A stretch of DNA of 64,000 nucleotides from Desulfatirhabdium butyrativorans DSM 18734. GTDB taxonomy: Bacteria > Desulfobacterota > Desulfobacteria > Desulfobacterales > Desulfatirhabdiaceae. The DNA lies in NCBI RefSeq assembly GCF_000429925.1, contig NZ_AUCU01000008.1, forward strand, positions 141,877-205,876, written 5' to 3'. Made by a program: the position numbers and the translations under genes. The notes under the pieces were generated by a model. That model was not told where the DNA came from, ran no database searches, and saw only the letters and a list, made by a program, of their open reading frames with translations. Positions 1 through 8,575 of the stretch are shown here, in pieces. The stretch's first letter is position 1, and each line of letters opens with the position of its first letter.

Positions 1-887
1 CCGATCTCTTTCTCACCCATCACAGCTATTACAAGGCCCCGGATGTCATCGGCCCTGAAGTATGCCGAAGACTTGGGATTCCCTATGTCGTTTTTCAGGG
101 GATATTTTCCACCAAACAGCGCCGGAATCCGAAAACCTGGCCGGGCTATGTGCTCAACCGAAAGGCGTTGCGGTTTACGGATCACGTATTTACCAATCGG
201 CTTATCGATTTCGAAAACCTCAAGCGGCTTGTTCCCGTCTCCCGGTTGAGCTATGTGCGTCCCGGGATCAATCCGGAAGAATTCCGCTTTTCGCAAGTGC
301 AACGGGCCCAATGGCGAGAGCGCCTCGGCATTGCTCCCGATATGCCGATCGTCGTGAGTGCCGCCATGATGCGACCGGGCGTCAAGGCGGACGGTATTGC
401 CTGGATGATCGAAACCAGCAAACGGCTTCTGGCCGGAGGGCAGCGTCATGTCCTGCTCGTTGCGGGAGCCGGTCCCGAAGAAGATCGGCTCAAAGCGCTT
501 GCTTCCGGAAACCGCTCCATCGTATTCTTGGGAAAAATTCCCCGAAACTGCCTGTTTTCGGTATATAGTACGGGAGACGTTTTCGCTTTTCCCGGCATTC
601 GGGAAAGTCTCGGGATGGTTTATCTGGAGGCACAAAGTTGCGGGCTTCCGGTGGTCGCTTTCGACAATGGCGGCATTGCGGAGGTTGTCTGCCGCAATGA
701 AACGGGATTCCTGACGCCGCCTTTCGATACGGGAGCCTTCGATGCCGCCCTGATCCGGTTGCTGAACGATGCCCGCTTGCGCAGGCAGATGGGCGTTGCA
801 GCGATGCATTCGGTGCGAAGCGACTATGATGCCGCCAAAAACTTCCGAACGGTTGAAAGCGTTCTCCTGGGCCTGTCTGGGGGATAG
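1..887 (+). CDS. GT4-family glycosyltransferase, 5'-truncated by the window
   Basis: The reading frame is open from base 3, so the N-terminus lies outside the window; about 294 residues are visible. It reads as the end of a GT-B, family 4 glycosyltransferase: acceptor-side residues (DLFLTHHSYYKAPDV), then a Rossmann-like donor domain. The retaining GT4 signature E-x7-E is present in ESLGMVYLEAQSCGLPVV, followed by the usual GGIAEVV stretch. Such enzymes move a sugar from a nucleotide-sugar to a lipid or polysaccharide acceptor at the cytoplasmic face of the membrane. Acceptor and donor cannot be told from sequence. The next gene, selD, starts 57 bp downstream on the same strand and could be co-transcribed, but a functional link is not evident. 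Confidence 0.85.
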   Translation, partial: DLFLTHHSYYKAPDVIGPEVCRRLGIPYVVFQGIFSTKQRRNPKTWPGYVLNRKALRFTDHVFTNRLIDFENLKRLVPVSRLSYVRPGINPEEFRFSQVQRAQWRERLGIAPDMPIVVSAAMMRPGVKADGIAWMIETSKRLLAGGQRHVLLVAGAGPEEDRLKALASGNRSIVFLGKIPRNCLFSVYSTGDVFAFPGIRESLGMVYLEAQSCGLPVVAFDNGGIAEVVCRNETGFLTPPFDTGAFDAALIRLLNDARLRRQMGVAAMHSVRSDYDAAKNFRTVESVLLGLSGG

Positions 888-944
888 GCAAGAATCGTTC
901 GGGGTGATGGACGGAATATCCCCACAATCAGAAGGAATGGATGC

Positions 945-1997
945 ATGCAGCAGGAAAAGCCTCTTCGCCTGACACAGACCGTCAAAGGCGCCGGCTGAGC
1001 GTCGAAACTGGCTCCGGGGGACCTGGAGCGGGCTTTGTGCGGTCTGGTGTTTCCAACCGACGAAAACGTGATGGTCGGCTTGTCTCGAGCCGACGATGCG
1101 GGTGTGTACCGTATTTCGGATACCCTTGCCCTCATCCAGACGGTCGATTTCTTCACACCTGTCGTGGATGACCCGTATTGGTTCGGGCAGATTGCGGCTG
1201 CCAATGCGCTGAGCGATGTCTATGCGATGGGCGGTGTTCCCAAGACAGCCATGAATCTGGTCGGATTTCCCAGCAAGACGATGGATATCGGTATTCTCCG
1301 GCAGGTGATCCAGGGCGGTATCGACAAGATTGCCGAGGCGGGCGCCGTTCTGATCGGCGGGCACAGCGTGGACGATACGGAGTTGAAATATGGCCTTTCG
1401 ATTACGGGCTTCGTGCATCCGGATCGGGTGCTGATCAAGACCAGTCTGCAGCCCGGGGATCAATTGATTCTCACCAAACCCCTTGGAACGGGTATCGTCA
1501 ACACGGCCATCAAGGCAGGGCTTGCGGAAACCGCGCTGATCGAGCGTGTCACCCAATGGATGGCTGCCTTGAACCGAACGGCAGCCGAGACCATGGCATC
1601 CTATCGCGTGCACGCCTGCACGGACATTACAGGATTCGGCCTTTTGGGACATCTGGCCGAAATGGTGCAGGGTTCGGGTTACGGGGTCCGCATACTCGCA
1701 GGCAGTGTGCCGTTTTTCCCGGAGGCAAAAGCGTTTGCCGCCATGGGCCTTGTGCCTGCCGGTGCGTACCGGAACCGGGAATTCCGAAATACAATGGTTC
1801 GTTTCGCCCCGGAGATCGATCCGTTTGTCGGCGATATTTTCTTCGATCCACAGACTTCCGGCGGGCTTCTGATCGGCGTAGCGCAGACGGATGCCGGTTC
1901 CCTGCTGGATGCGCTGCATCGAAACGGCCTGCAGGATGCGGCCCGGATCGGTCACGTATTGCCGGAACAGCAGGCCATCATAGAGGTGCTCCCCTGA
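945..1997 (+). CDS. selD: Selenide, water dikinase (selenophosphate synthetase), selenocysteine-containing
   Basis: SelD makes selenophosphate from selenide and ATP, the selenium donor for selenocysteine synthesis. From the ATG at 945 the frame reads MQQEKPLRLTQTVKGAG, then UGA (996-998), then ASKLAPGDLERAL and an uninterrupted SelD to 1997 (350 residues with the UGA read as Sec18). The UGA sits exactly where SelD has its catalytic Cys/Sec followed by a conserved Lys (here U-A-S-K). A stem GCTCC/GGAGC (1011-1015 with 1025-1029) with a G-rich loop lies 12 nt after the UGA, as expected of a bacterial SECIS. If UGA is read as stop, the next in-frame ATG is 1035 and the active site is lost, so an automatic start there would be wrong. 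SelA, SelB and tRNA-Sec must be elsewhere. Confidence 0.95.
1011..1029 (+). promoter_or_regulatory. Putative bacterial SECIS stem-loop in selD mRNA
   Basis: Twelve nucleotides after the in-frame UGA of selD, GCTCC (1011-1015) can pair with GGAGC (1025-1029) around a nine-base loop that starts with five Gs. Bacterial SECIS elements are short hairpins placed just downstream of the UGA with guanines in the apical loop, where SelB binds. Position and loop composition fit; folding energy was not computed. Confidence 0.6.
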
Positions 1998-2288
1998 CGG
2001 GGCTTCCTCGTGTTCGTCCGGAAACATCCTCATAGGGGCGGTGCCTGCGGGCGGTCGGCAGTGGGCAGTGGGTAGTTTGGCCCGTCACCCCGGCGAAAGC
2101 CGTGGTCCAATACCTGTCGAAGTCCCGCTCCTGTGGATCTGGATTCCGGCTTTCGCCGGAATGACGTCGGGATATCGATCAACCGGCTGAAGAGCTTAAG
2201 GCGTGCCTGAACGGAAACCCGGTTTTGGTTACAACCTGATCCGGAGGGCAGACTGTTTCACGCTGTATCGCCAAATCGCTCGCCCTCA
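1998..2288. repeat. Intergenic repeat cluster (families D, C and A)
   Basis: The space between selD and hisC (convergent genes) holds no gene. It contains a GTCGGCAGTGGGCAGTGGG tract (2054-2075, family D). Next is a GTCACCCCGGCGAAAG...CTTTCGCCGGAATGAC inverted repeat (2084-2165, family C). Last is one arm of the TGCCTGAACGGAAA family (from 2204, family A), running to the end of hisC. The same three families recur elsewhere in the window. Confidence 0.8.
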
Positions 2289-3410
2289 CTATCTCACGCT
2301 CTCACGCTCCCCGGCGAAGATCCTTCGCAGCGCCTCTGCGAAGGCACGCATGACCTCCATTTCCCGGATGGTGATGCGGATCCATCCGGGAAACCGGAAG
2401 CCGGTCATGGTGCGGATCATGAATCCCTGTTTCATCAGCTTGCGATAGAGCAGGGTGTCGTTGACAGGCGTTTTCATCATGACCCAATTGCCTTCTCCCG
2501 CCTGGCAGGGAAAGTCCAGTTCGGCAGCCAGGCGTTTCAGAAACGCTTTTCCCTCCGCAACGAGCGCCCGCGTATTTTCGATGTGTCTCCCATCGTCCAG
2601 AAGTGCAGCCTGGGCCGCCTCCTGTGCCGGGCGATTCACCGAGTAAGCGACAACGGTTTTTCGGATAAATTGGGAAATGGCTTCGGAAGCCGCCAGATAG
2701 CCGATACGCAGCCCTGCCAGGGCGTACATCTTGGAAAAGGTCCGGAAGACCACGACGTTTTCGAAATGCCGCATCAGCTCGTACCCGTCCGGAAAATCCG
2801 GATCCGAAACGTATTCTCGATAGGCCTCGTCCACTACCACGATACAGCGGCCATCCACCCGCTCCAGGAACCGATGCATCCGATCCCGATCCCACCATGT
2901 CCCCGTCGGGTTGTTGGGGTTACACAGGAAGAGAATTTTTGTCCGGCCGTCGATTCGGGAAAGGATTCCTTCGTCATCGAAAGTGAAATCGACAAGCGGC
3001 ACAAGACGGGCATCCACGCCCGAAAAGCTTGCCACCCATTCGTAGACGGCAAACGTGCGATCCGCGGTGACGATATTGTCACCGGCCGCGCAGAATGCCT
3101 TGATGACAGCCGTGATGACTTCGCAGGAACCATTGCCGACCAGAAAACCATCCGGGCTCAGTCCGAAGCGCTCTGAAAGCGTACGCCGCAGCGAATAGGA
3201 ATCCCCGCTGGGGTACAGGGCCGCCTTTTCGGGAGGAAATCGGCGGATGATTTCGGCTGCAAGCGTCGGCGGCCCAAGCGGATTTTCATTGTTGTTCAGC
3301 CGGTGGAGCTGGCTGCACCCGTATTCGGCCATGAGGATATCGTCTGGCTTGCTCGGCGTATACGCCTCGAAAGACCGAACGTATTCCGGTATGAATGTGC
3401 TCCAGTCCAT
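2289..3410 (-). CDS. hisC: Histidinol-phosphate aminotransferase (PLP, class I/II)
   Basis: This 373-residue protein has the typical length of HisC, which transaminates imidazole-acetol phosphate with glutamate in histidine biosynthesis. Visible hallmarks are LNNNENPLGPP near residue 40, CNPNNPTGT in the middle, VVVDEAYREY, and the PLP-lysine region FRTFSKMYALAGLRIGY. The start ATG lies 3 bp after the stop of the upstream gene (3414-4739), so translation is probably coupled. No other his genes are nearby, and HisC-like enzymes can also act on aromatic amino acids, so substrate assignment is by family resemblance. The gene runs convergent to selD. Confidence 0.88.
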   Translation of the reverse strand: MDWSTFIPEYVRSFEAYTPSKPDDILMAEYGCSQLHRLNNNENPLGPPTLAAEIIRRFPPEKAALYPSGDSYSLRRTLSERFGLSPDGFLVGNGSCEVITAVIKAFCAAGDNIVTADRTFAVYEWVASFSGVDARLVPLVDFTFDDEGILSRIDGRTKILFLCNPNNPTGTWWDRDRMHRFLERVDGRCIVVVDEAYREYVSDPDFPDGYELMRHFENVVVFRTFSKMYALAGLRIGYLAASEAISQFIRKTVVAYSVNRPAQEAAQAALLDDGRHIENTRALVAEGKAFLKRLAAELDFPCQAGEGNWVMMKTPVNDTLLYRKLMKQGFMIRTMTGFRFPGWIRITIREMEVMRAFAEALRRIFAGERESVR

Positions 3411-3413
3411 GGC

Positions 3414-4739
3414 TCATTTCCCTGAAGGCGTTTCGGCGGTGAAGAGCACCAGATCCCGCTGCCCGCCGTCTGGAATGATGAGTCTCGGTCGGAAACCTGC
3501 GGCGAGAATCTGCGAGGCATGGACACTTTCTTCCGTTTTTCCGAGATCCAGTTCCAGCAGAATGTTCCGGATACCCTCCTGTTGCAAAACCCGCACATGC
3601 GCTTGAAGGTTGTCCCGGAGGTCCATTCCGGTCCGCTGCAGACGCAGTGTCGCACGGGATGCTTCCCGGACGAATTCCACCGAAAGAACCGAATGAGGTG
3701 GAATCCGGTTTCCCAGATCGGGTACCTGGAGCAGGAGCCGGGGAAGGGCGAGGCGGTCATATTGCTCTTCCAGGAAGTCTTTCATTCCGGGATCGACATA
3801 TACCGTTGTGCCTTCATCCTCCCGGAGCAGGCGATAATAGACCGGCTGATCGACCTTTCCATCGGGCCCGGTTTCCGGAATCGATCCGAGCGTATCGAAA
3901 AACCGCGCGGTGAAAGGTATGGGCGTATGGCGGCAGATCAGTGCCAGAGCCCCGGTGCGGGCTGTCCGTATCAGGCAGTCTTCAACGAGCTCTGTCCGGA
4001 TGGATTCGGCAATCGGGGCGTCTGTCAACAGATACGGGCCGAAGAATTCCATGCAACGGGGGCTCAACCAGTTCCTGCAGGCAACCGCCAGCAGGCTGCC
4101 GTTTGGTGCGCAGGCCAGCGTCGCCTCCAGGTCACCGGCCGCATGCATGTCTGCGGCCAGTGCCGGCATCCGCAGGAAGGACGGAAGTCCTTTCATCCGG
4201 GCGGCCCCGAGCTGCAGCACGGCATAGCGGAAGGCTTCGGTGGAAGGGGATGGAATCAAGTCGAATCGCTCGATGGCATCAGGCAGCGGATCCAGCGGCG
4301 CTTCTGCAGGTTGTGACGGGTAAGAGCGATGCTTGGTCAGACACAGGTGAAGCCGGTCTCTGGGAGAGGAAATCGTCATGCAATCGACCATCCGGGACGC
4401 TATCAGCAAACCCATCTGTTCCAGGCTCTTCTCGTCCTGGCCCATGCGCCAGGTCAGGTTGAATGCCCTCAGATCGATATTTGCCGCGGAACAGTCGATG
4501 TTGAGGGTCAGGTGCCAGAATCCGTCATGCATGCTGAGTTCGATCGTGTCCGATGGTTTCTGCAGATTCATGACATAAGCGACGATTTCTTCTGCTGCAA
4601 GGGTAAGGGAATCGTCTTCCTCCTGGCCGAATCCGAAGCCCTGTGCGCCTTGCCGGACAAATTCCATGGCAAGTGACAGGAACGGCAGATTGGCCGGAAT
4701 CCGGAGCTGGATATCCATATCGCCGAGATCTGGGTTCAT
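3414..4739 (-). CDS. HATPase-fold (anti-sigma-like) protein with degenerate GNAT-like region
   Basis: Residues 1-125 look like the small GHKL ATPase fold of RsbW-type anti-sigma kinases (LTLAAEEIVAYVMN resembles the N-box helix), but no clear G-box is visible. After a proline-rich linker, residues about 150-441 resemble the divergently encoded GNAT protein at 4923-5969. The clearest parallels are VYVDPGMKDFLEEQYDRL beside VYLPAAYRDFLQTIYACL in the partner, and a C-terminal LELDLGK module beside QAWLDLGT. The acetyl-CoA loop found in the partner is absent. The ATG at 4739 is preferred because GGGAG precedes it; an ATG at 4769 has no ribosome-binding site. hisC follows after 3 bp. Function is unknown; a regulatory role is inference. 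Confidence 0.7.
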   Translation of the reverse strand: MNPDLGDMDIQLRIPANLPFLSLAMEFVRQGAQGFGFGQEEDDSLTLAAEEIVAYVMNLQKPSDTIELSMHDGFWHLTLNIDCSAANIDLRAFNLTWRMGQDEKSLEQMGLLIASRMVDCMTISSPRDRLHLCLTKHRSYPSQPAEAPLDPLPDAIERFDLIPSPSTEAFRYAVLQLGAARMKGLPSFLRMPALAADMHAAGDLEATLACAPNGSLLAVACRNWLSPRCMEFFGPYLLTDAPIAESIRTELVEDCLIRTARTGALALICRHTPIPFTARFFDTLGSIPETGPDGKVDQPVYYRLLREDEGTTVYVDPGMKDFLEEQYDRLALPRLLLQVPDLGNRIPPHSVLSVEFVREASRATLRLQRTGMDLRDNLQAHVRVLQQEGIRNILLELDLGKTEESVHASQILAAGFRPRLIIPDGGQRDLVLFTAETPSGK

Positions 4740-4922
4740 CGATTCTTTCTCCCATTGAGGTGGATGCATGATTCAACGTATCAGATTCGATTAGCACGAT
4801 ACAAGAGAAGATCGCATACCGTGCTCGCTGCGAGTTCATCAAATTTCCCTTTCATTCGGCCTTGAAATCACGTAGAAAGGGCTACCATCCGTCAAAAAAC
4901 CCCATGATCACAGGAGGGCGAT

Positions 4923-5969
4923 GTGATATCCGAACAGAACAGCCAGACGGCAATCCCTGAACAGGAATCCTTTCAGATCGGCCGGTTTCATCCGGAAGAC
5001 GCCGAAGGAATTTCACAACTTGTTCGCTCGGTTTACGGAGAGCATTACCCGATTCGGCTGTTTTATGATCCGAAGGCCATCCTCGAGGCAAACCAGGAGG
5101 GCCGTTATCTTTCTTTCGTGGCCCGAACCGATTCCGGGAATGTCGTCGGTGTAACCCATCTGTTCCCTTCGACGCCGAATCCGGCGCTTCTCGAATGCGG
5201 TGTAGGCATGGTTCACCGGGATTATCGGGGCTCGGGGTTCAATACCCGAATTCTGCATTACATCTACGAGGAATATGTTCCTGCGGATTCGAAGATTGAA
5301 GCGGTTTTCGGCGAGGGTGTCTGCAACCACACCATTCAACACAAGATGGCGCGGAAGTTCGGGTTTGTCGAAACGGCCATCGAAGTGGCCCTGATGCCTG
5401 CAGAAGCTTACAGCAAGGAAAACAGCGCTGCAGGCCGGGTAGCTACAATGGACGCATTCCGAACCTATCGGAAAAAACCGCATCGGGTTTATCTGCCTGC
5501 AGCCTATCGTGATTTTCTGCAGACCATTTATGCCTGTCTCGACGATCGGCGTGAAATCGCCATGTCCGAAAAGAAACCATCTGAATCCGCTTCATCTGCC
5601 ATTGACCTGCAGGTATTCGATTTTGCAGGAGTGGCCCGGATGGCCGTGCGGACCATCGGAGCGGATTTCGCGGAAGTCTTCGATGCAATGGAAAAACAGG
5701 CCCTTTCCAGAAAGGTTGTTGTCCTTCAGGCATGGCTCGATCTGGGTACCCCCTGGGTCGGACGGGCTGTGGAAGATCTGAGGGGGAGAGGGTATTTCTT
5801 TGGCGGGCTTTTACCCCGATGGTTCGATTCGGACGGGCTGTTGATGCAAAAGCTGCTCTGTCCAGGCGATTACGATCAAATTCATCTGTTTACCGATTTT
5901 TCCAAAGAGCTGCTGGCTTATATCCGGAAGGATCATCACAGGGCGTTATCAGCCCAGCCAAATTCATGA
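4923..5969 (+). CDS. GNAT-family N-acetyltransferase with extra C-terminal domain
   Basis: This 348-residue protein begins with GTG, preceded by AGGAGGG at good spacing; the overlapping ATG at 4921 runs at once into TGA. Residues about 20-165 form a GNAT domain with the acetyl-CoA-binding loop intact (VHRDYRGSGFNTRIL) and a C-terminal FGFVETAIEVAL strand. GNAT enzymes move an acetyl group from acetyl-CoA to an amine; the substrate here is unknown. Residues about 225-335 form a further module that resembles the C-terminus of the divergent neighbour at 3414-4739. The two genes are back to back with 183 bp between starts, suggesting shared control and a common process. Confidence 0.75.
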   Translation: MISEQNSQTAIPEQESFQIGRFHPEDAEGISQLVRSVYGEHYPIRLFYDPKAILEANQEGRYLSFVARTDSGNVVGVTHLFPSTPNPALLECGVGMVHRDYRGSGFNTRILHYIYEEYVPADSKIEAVFGEGVCNHTIQHKMARKFGFVETAIEVALMPAEAYSKENSAAGRVATMDAFRTYRKKPHRVYLPAAYRDFLQTIYACLDDRREIAMSEKKPSESASSAIDLQVFDFAGVARMAVRTIGADFAEVFDAMEKQALSRKVVVLQAWLDLGTPWVGRAVEDLRGRGYFFGGLLPRWFDSDGLLMQKLLCPGDYDQIHLFTDFSKELLAYIRKDHHRALSAQPNS

Positions 5970-6095
5970 AATTGAAGACGTGAAGGGTTTGCAACAATTC
6001 GATTGCTCTCAAACGAGCCGCCCACATGCTCGGACCCTGCAATAACGGGCCTCCGGGGCCGAGAGACTTTATTCGGGACCCTCGAAAATTGGGGG

Positions 6096-6123
6096 TTGAC
6101 TTATCGTGGCTGGTTGATATATA
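6096..6123 (+). promoter_or_regulatory. Putative sigma-70 promoter of the YcbK/DUF882 gene
   Basis: TTGACT at 6096-6101 and TATATA at 6118-6123 are 16 bp apart and lie about 90 bp upstream of the gene start at 6215. No competing gene is in the interval. Confidence 0.5.
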
Positions 6124-6214
6124 GGGACACAATTATCTGTTTCCATTGGATTTCGTTGGGAGAATCGCAAATTCTTCCCGTATCACCGATCCGGCAAGGA
6201 GGAGAAGACTGAAG

Positions 6215-6844
6215 ATGCGGCAAGGAATTTATCACGACGCTTTGAATGGAATTTGCGTCGACAGGCGTGGATTTTTGAGGTGGGGAACAGTTCTGGCGCT
6301 TTTTGGGCTTGTCGGCGAATCGGCGGAAGCGGCGGTAAAAAGAGCGGCCAAAATCGCAAAAACGCACAAAGCCGTCAAGGCCACCAAGGTCATTTCACGA
6401 GATCTGCATTTCTTCAATCCCCATACCGGCGAGAAAGTCGATGTCACCTATTTCACGAAGGGAAAATATCTAACTTCCGCCATGAGGGATATCAACCACA
6501 TCTTCCGGGACCACCGGACCGGGGTCATCAAACCCATCGACACAAAACTCCTCGACAGCTTGTATGCCCTTTCCAAAAAACTTGAAATGAAAGCACCCTT
6601 TCACATCATTTCCGGATACCGAACCCCAGAAACAAATGCCATGCTCAGAAGGGAAAGCAGCCAGGTGGCCCAAAAAAGCTACCATATCAAAGGCAAGGCT
6701 GCCGATATTCGTGTTCCGGGGCGAAGCCTTTCGATTGTCCATCGGGCAGCCGTCGGCATCAAGGCGGGAGGCGTGGGGTATTATCCGGGTGATGATTTCG
6801 TCCACATCGATACCGGTGAAATCCGGTATTGGTCACAGGCATAA
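6215..6844 (+). CDS. YcbK-like DUF882 / peptidase M15A-fold protein with Tat-type signal
   Basis: The 209-residue protein starts at ATG 6215, preceded by AAGGAGGA; an in-frame ATG at 6146 lacks such a site. A DRRGFLRWG motif followed by a hydrophobic stretch (VLALFGLVGESAEA) is a twin-arginine type signal, suggesting folded export across the inner membrane. The mature part carries the DUF882/M15A pattern: SGYRTPETNAMLR, SYHIKGKAADIRVPG, and FVHIDTGEIRYW near the C-terminus, supplying the His/Asp zinc ligands of D-Ala-D-Ala carboxypeptidase-like enzymes. It probably acts on peptidoglycan in the periplasm. It stands alone, with its own promoter candidate at 6096-6123. Confidence 0.85.
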   Translation: MRQGIYHDALNGICVDRRGFLRWGTVLALFGLVGESAEAAVKRAAKIAKTHKAVKATKVISRDLHFFNPHTGEKVDVTYFTKGKYLTSAMRDINHIFRDHRTGVIKPIDTKLLDSLYALSKKLEMKAPFHIISGYRTPETNAMLRRESSQVAQKSYHIKGKAADIRVPGRSLSIVHRAAVGIKAGGVGYYPGDDFVHIDTGEIRYWSQA

Positions 6845-7375
6845 CCAAGCCGATCCAGCGCACTATCCTTTGCCGATTTTGATTTCAATCAACGGAGCAA
6901 TCCGGTTGATCTGCGACACCGCCACACCCCTTTTCCAAGGCGGGCTTTCGTCCGCAACCCGAATCACACAAACGAACATCCTGAAAATCGAGAAAACGGT
7001 GGCATGAAAATCAGCCCATTCCCCACGAAGAGCGGGCTGATTTTCTGCTCCGGAATTTCTTGCCGCCCATTCTGACAGATTCCAACCACCAGACAGGTTC
7101 CGATTACTGAAAGCAAATGACATACTGCCGACAAATCGGCACCAACCTTTTTCAGGGATTGTTTGCATTCCCCTTTTTTGGGCACATTATCAGTTCGCCG
7201 TACCGGAAACGCCGACATGGATTTCAAACGATTGTCCTTGACAGTCGGCAAGACAGATGGTAGCGAAAACCAGCTTTAAAAAGCATTTTCGGTCTATTCG
7301 GCCATGAATTTCGGTATTGCATCCGATTTCGATTTGAACGACATTCAAACCCGGTAGAGGCAGGGGGGAACCGAC
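6845..7375. other. 531-bp gap: hairpin, no convincing gene
   Basis: Between the DUF882 gene and the universal stress gene I see no gene with plausible start and coding content on either strand. An 11-bp perfect inverted repeat (AAAATCAGCCC, 7007-7017 with 7034-7044) ends in TTTT and may terminate transcription in either direction. A TTGACA at 7238-7243 could be the -35 box of the stress gene, but no good -10 box follows at the right distance. Confidence 0.5.
7007..7044. terminator. Perfect 11-bp hairpin, possible bidirectional terminator
   Basis: AAAATCAGCCC (7007-7017) pairs perfectly with GGGCTGATTTT (7034-7044) around a 16-base loop, giving a run of T at the 3' side on both strands. It lies about 160 bp after the DUF882 gene. 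Confidence 0.5.
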
Positions 7376-8332
7376 ATGCGCATTTCAAATAAATTCCTGG
7401 TATTGGTGGACGGCTCCGAGAGGTCCATCCAAACAGCATCGTACATCAAGGCTTTTCTGCCCGTCCGTAAGGAAACGCAACTTGTTTTATTTCATGTATT
7501 CGGCAACTTGCCCGAACCTTATCAGGAATTGGAAGACGAATCCAATTGCGATGAGGTCCTCTCCAGGCTGAAGCACTTGAAAGAAGAGCAGAAGATCAAG
7601 TTTCGGGAACATCTGGAGCGGGTGAAACAGATCCTGATTTCAGATGGTTTTTCAGAGAAGTCCATCGTAATCAAACTGCATCCTCTGGAAAAAGGCGTGG
7701 CACGGGACATCATCGAAGAGGCCAGAAAGGGCTATACGGCAATTATCATGAGGCGTCGGGGAATGGGGGCGCTCACCAGCATCATCCTGGGAAGTGTTGC
7801 TGTGAAGCTGCTGCAGGCATTGACTTTTGTCCCGATCATCCTGGTGGGGCAAGCTCCTCCCGTCAAAAAACTTTTGCTGGCTGTCGATGAATCATCCTTT
7901 TCCATGAAAGCTGTCGACTTTGTCGCTTCGTTGCTGGGCGGTCAGGGCTATGAAGTCTGTATTTTCCACGCTATTATCGGTCTGGATGCAGTAACTTTCG
8001 AAATTCCGGCGCAAACAATGCCGGAGTCTCATGAATCCGAGCTGCCGGATTCTTGCCTCGAGGCATTCAAAATTCGGGTGGCGCGCCTTTTTCAGAACAT
8101 CCGTGGAAAACTGGTCCGGGCAGGCTTTGCACCCGAAAATATTTCCGAAAAGATCAGGACGGGCGTATACAGCAGGTCCGATGCAATCGTAAAAGAAGCA
8201 CAGGATGGAGGCTACAGCACCATTGTTGTCGGTCGCAGGGGGCTTTCGCAGGTCGATGCATTTTTCATGGGCCGGGTCGGACACGAGGTGGTCTACGCCG
8301 GAAAGAATTTCACCGTATGGGTCGTCAGTTAA
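7376..8332 (+). CDS. Tandem-domain universal stress protein (UspA family)
   Basis: The 318 residues form two UspA domains. The first begins KFLVLVDGSERSIQTASYI and ends near GAPP-like VGQAPP; the second begins KKLLLAVDESSFSMKAVDF. Nucleotide-loop-like segments are RRRGMGALTSIILGSVAVKLL in domain 1 and GRRGLSQVDAFFMGRVG in domain 2, resembling the G-2x-G-9x-G(S/T) ATP-binding pattern, although domain 2 ends in VGHEV rather than the usual GS(V/T). Such proteins bind ATP and are induced under stress, but their molecular action is not settled. A strong AGGGGGG ribosome-binding site precedes the ATG. The ferredoxin gene follows by 21 bp, so these genes may be an operon. Confidence 0.9.
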   Translation: MRISNKFLVLVDGSERSIQTASYIKAFLPVRKETQLVLFHVFGNLPEPYQELEDESNCDEVLSRLKHLKEEQKIKFREHLERVKQILISDGFSEKSIVIKLHPLEKGVARDIIEEARKGYTAIIMRRRGMGALTSIILGSVAVKLLQALTFVPIILVGQAPPVKKLLLAVDESSFSMKAVDFVASLLGGQGYEVCIFHAIIGLDAVTFEIPAQTMPESHESELPDSCLEAFKIRVARLFQNIRGKLVRAGFAPENISEKIRTGVYSRSDAIVKEAQDGGYSTIVVGRRGLSQVDAFFMGRVGHEVVYAGKNFTVWVVS

Positions 8333-8353
8333 GGCCATCCTGGATGCCGGATC

Positions 8354-8551
8354 ATGAAAAACACCAGAAAACCGATCATCGATCTGAGCGATTGCATTCT
8401 GTGCGGGGTATGCGTCGATGTGGCACCTCTTGTATTTCGAATGAATCCCTCAGGTTATATTGAAATCGTGGACTTGGCCTCCTACCCGGAAACGCAGATT
8501 CAGGAGGCCATTCGCAATTGCCCGGCCCGTTGCATCGGCTGGGAAACGTGA
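8354..8551 (+). CDS. Small 4Fe-4S ferredoxin
   Basis: A 65-residue ferredoxin with one cluster. Three cysteines lie in CILCGVCVDVAP (Cys-x2-Cys-x2-Cys) and the fourth in the C-terminal NCPARCIGWET, whose CP pair is the usual ligand context. The protein resembles the monocluster ferredoxins of sulfate reducers and thermophiles, acting as a low-potential one-electron carrier in the cytoplasm. It sits 21 bp after the universal stress gene and 24 bp before the HEAT protein gene, so it is probably co-transcribed with both. Its redox partner cannot be named from context. Confidence 0.88.
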   Translation: MKNTRKPIIDLSDCILCGVCVDVAPLVFRMNPSGYIEIVDLASYPETQIQEAIRNCPARCIGWET

Positions 8552-8575
8552 CCTTTTCCCGGCGTTGGAGATCCG

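Noticed and set aside
1035..1997. Start of SelD at the ATG 1035
   Set aside because: It would remove the Sec/Lys active-site region, which is encoded upstream across the UGA.
6863..7168. Minus-strand frame in the gap before the universal stress gene
   Set aside because: No ribosome-binding site, no recognisable domain, and it spans a palindromic hairpin.
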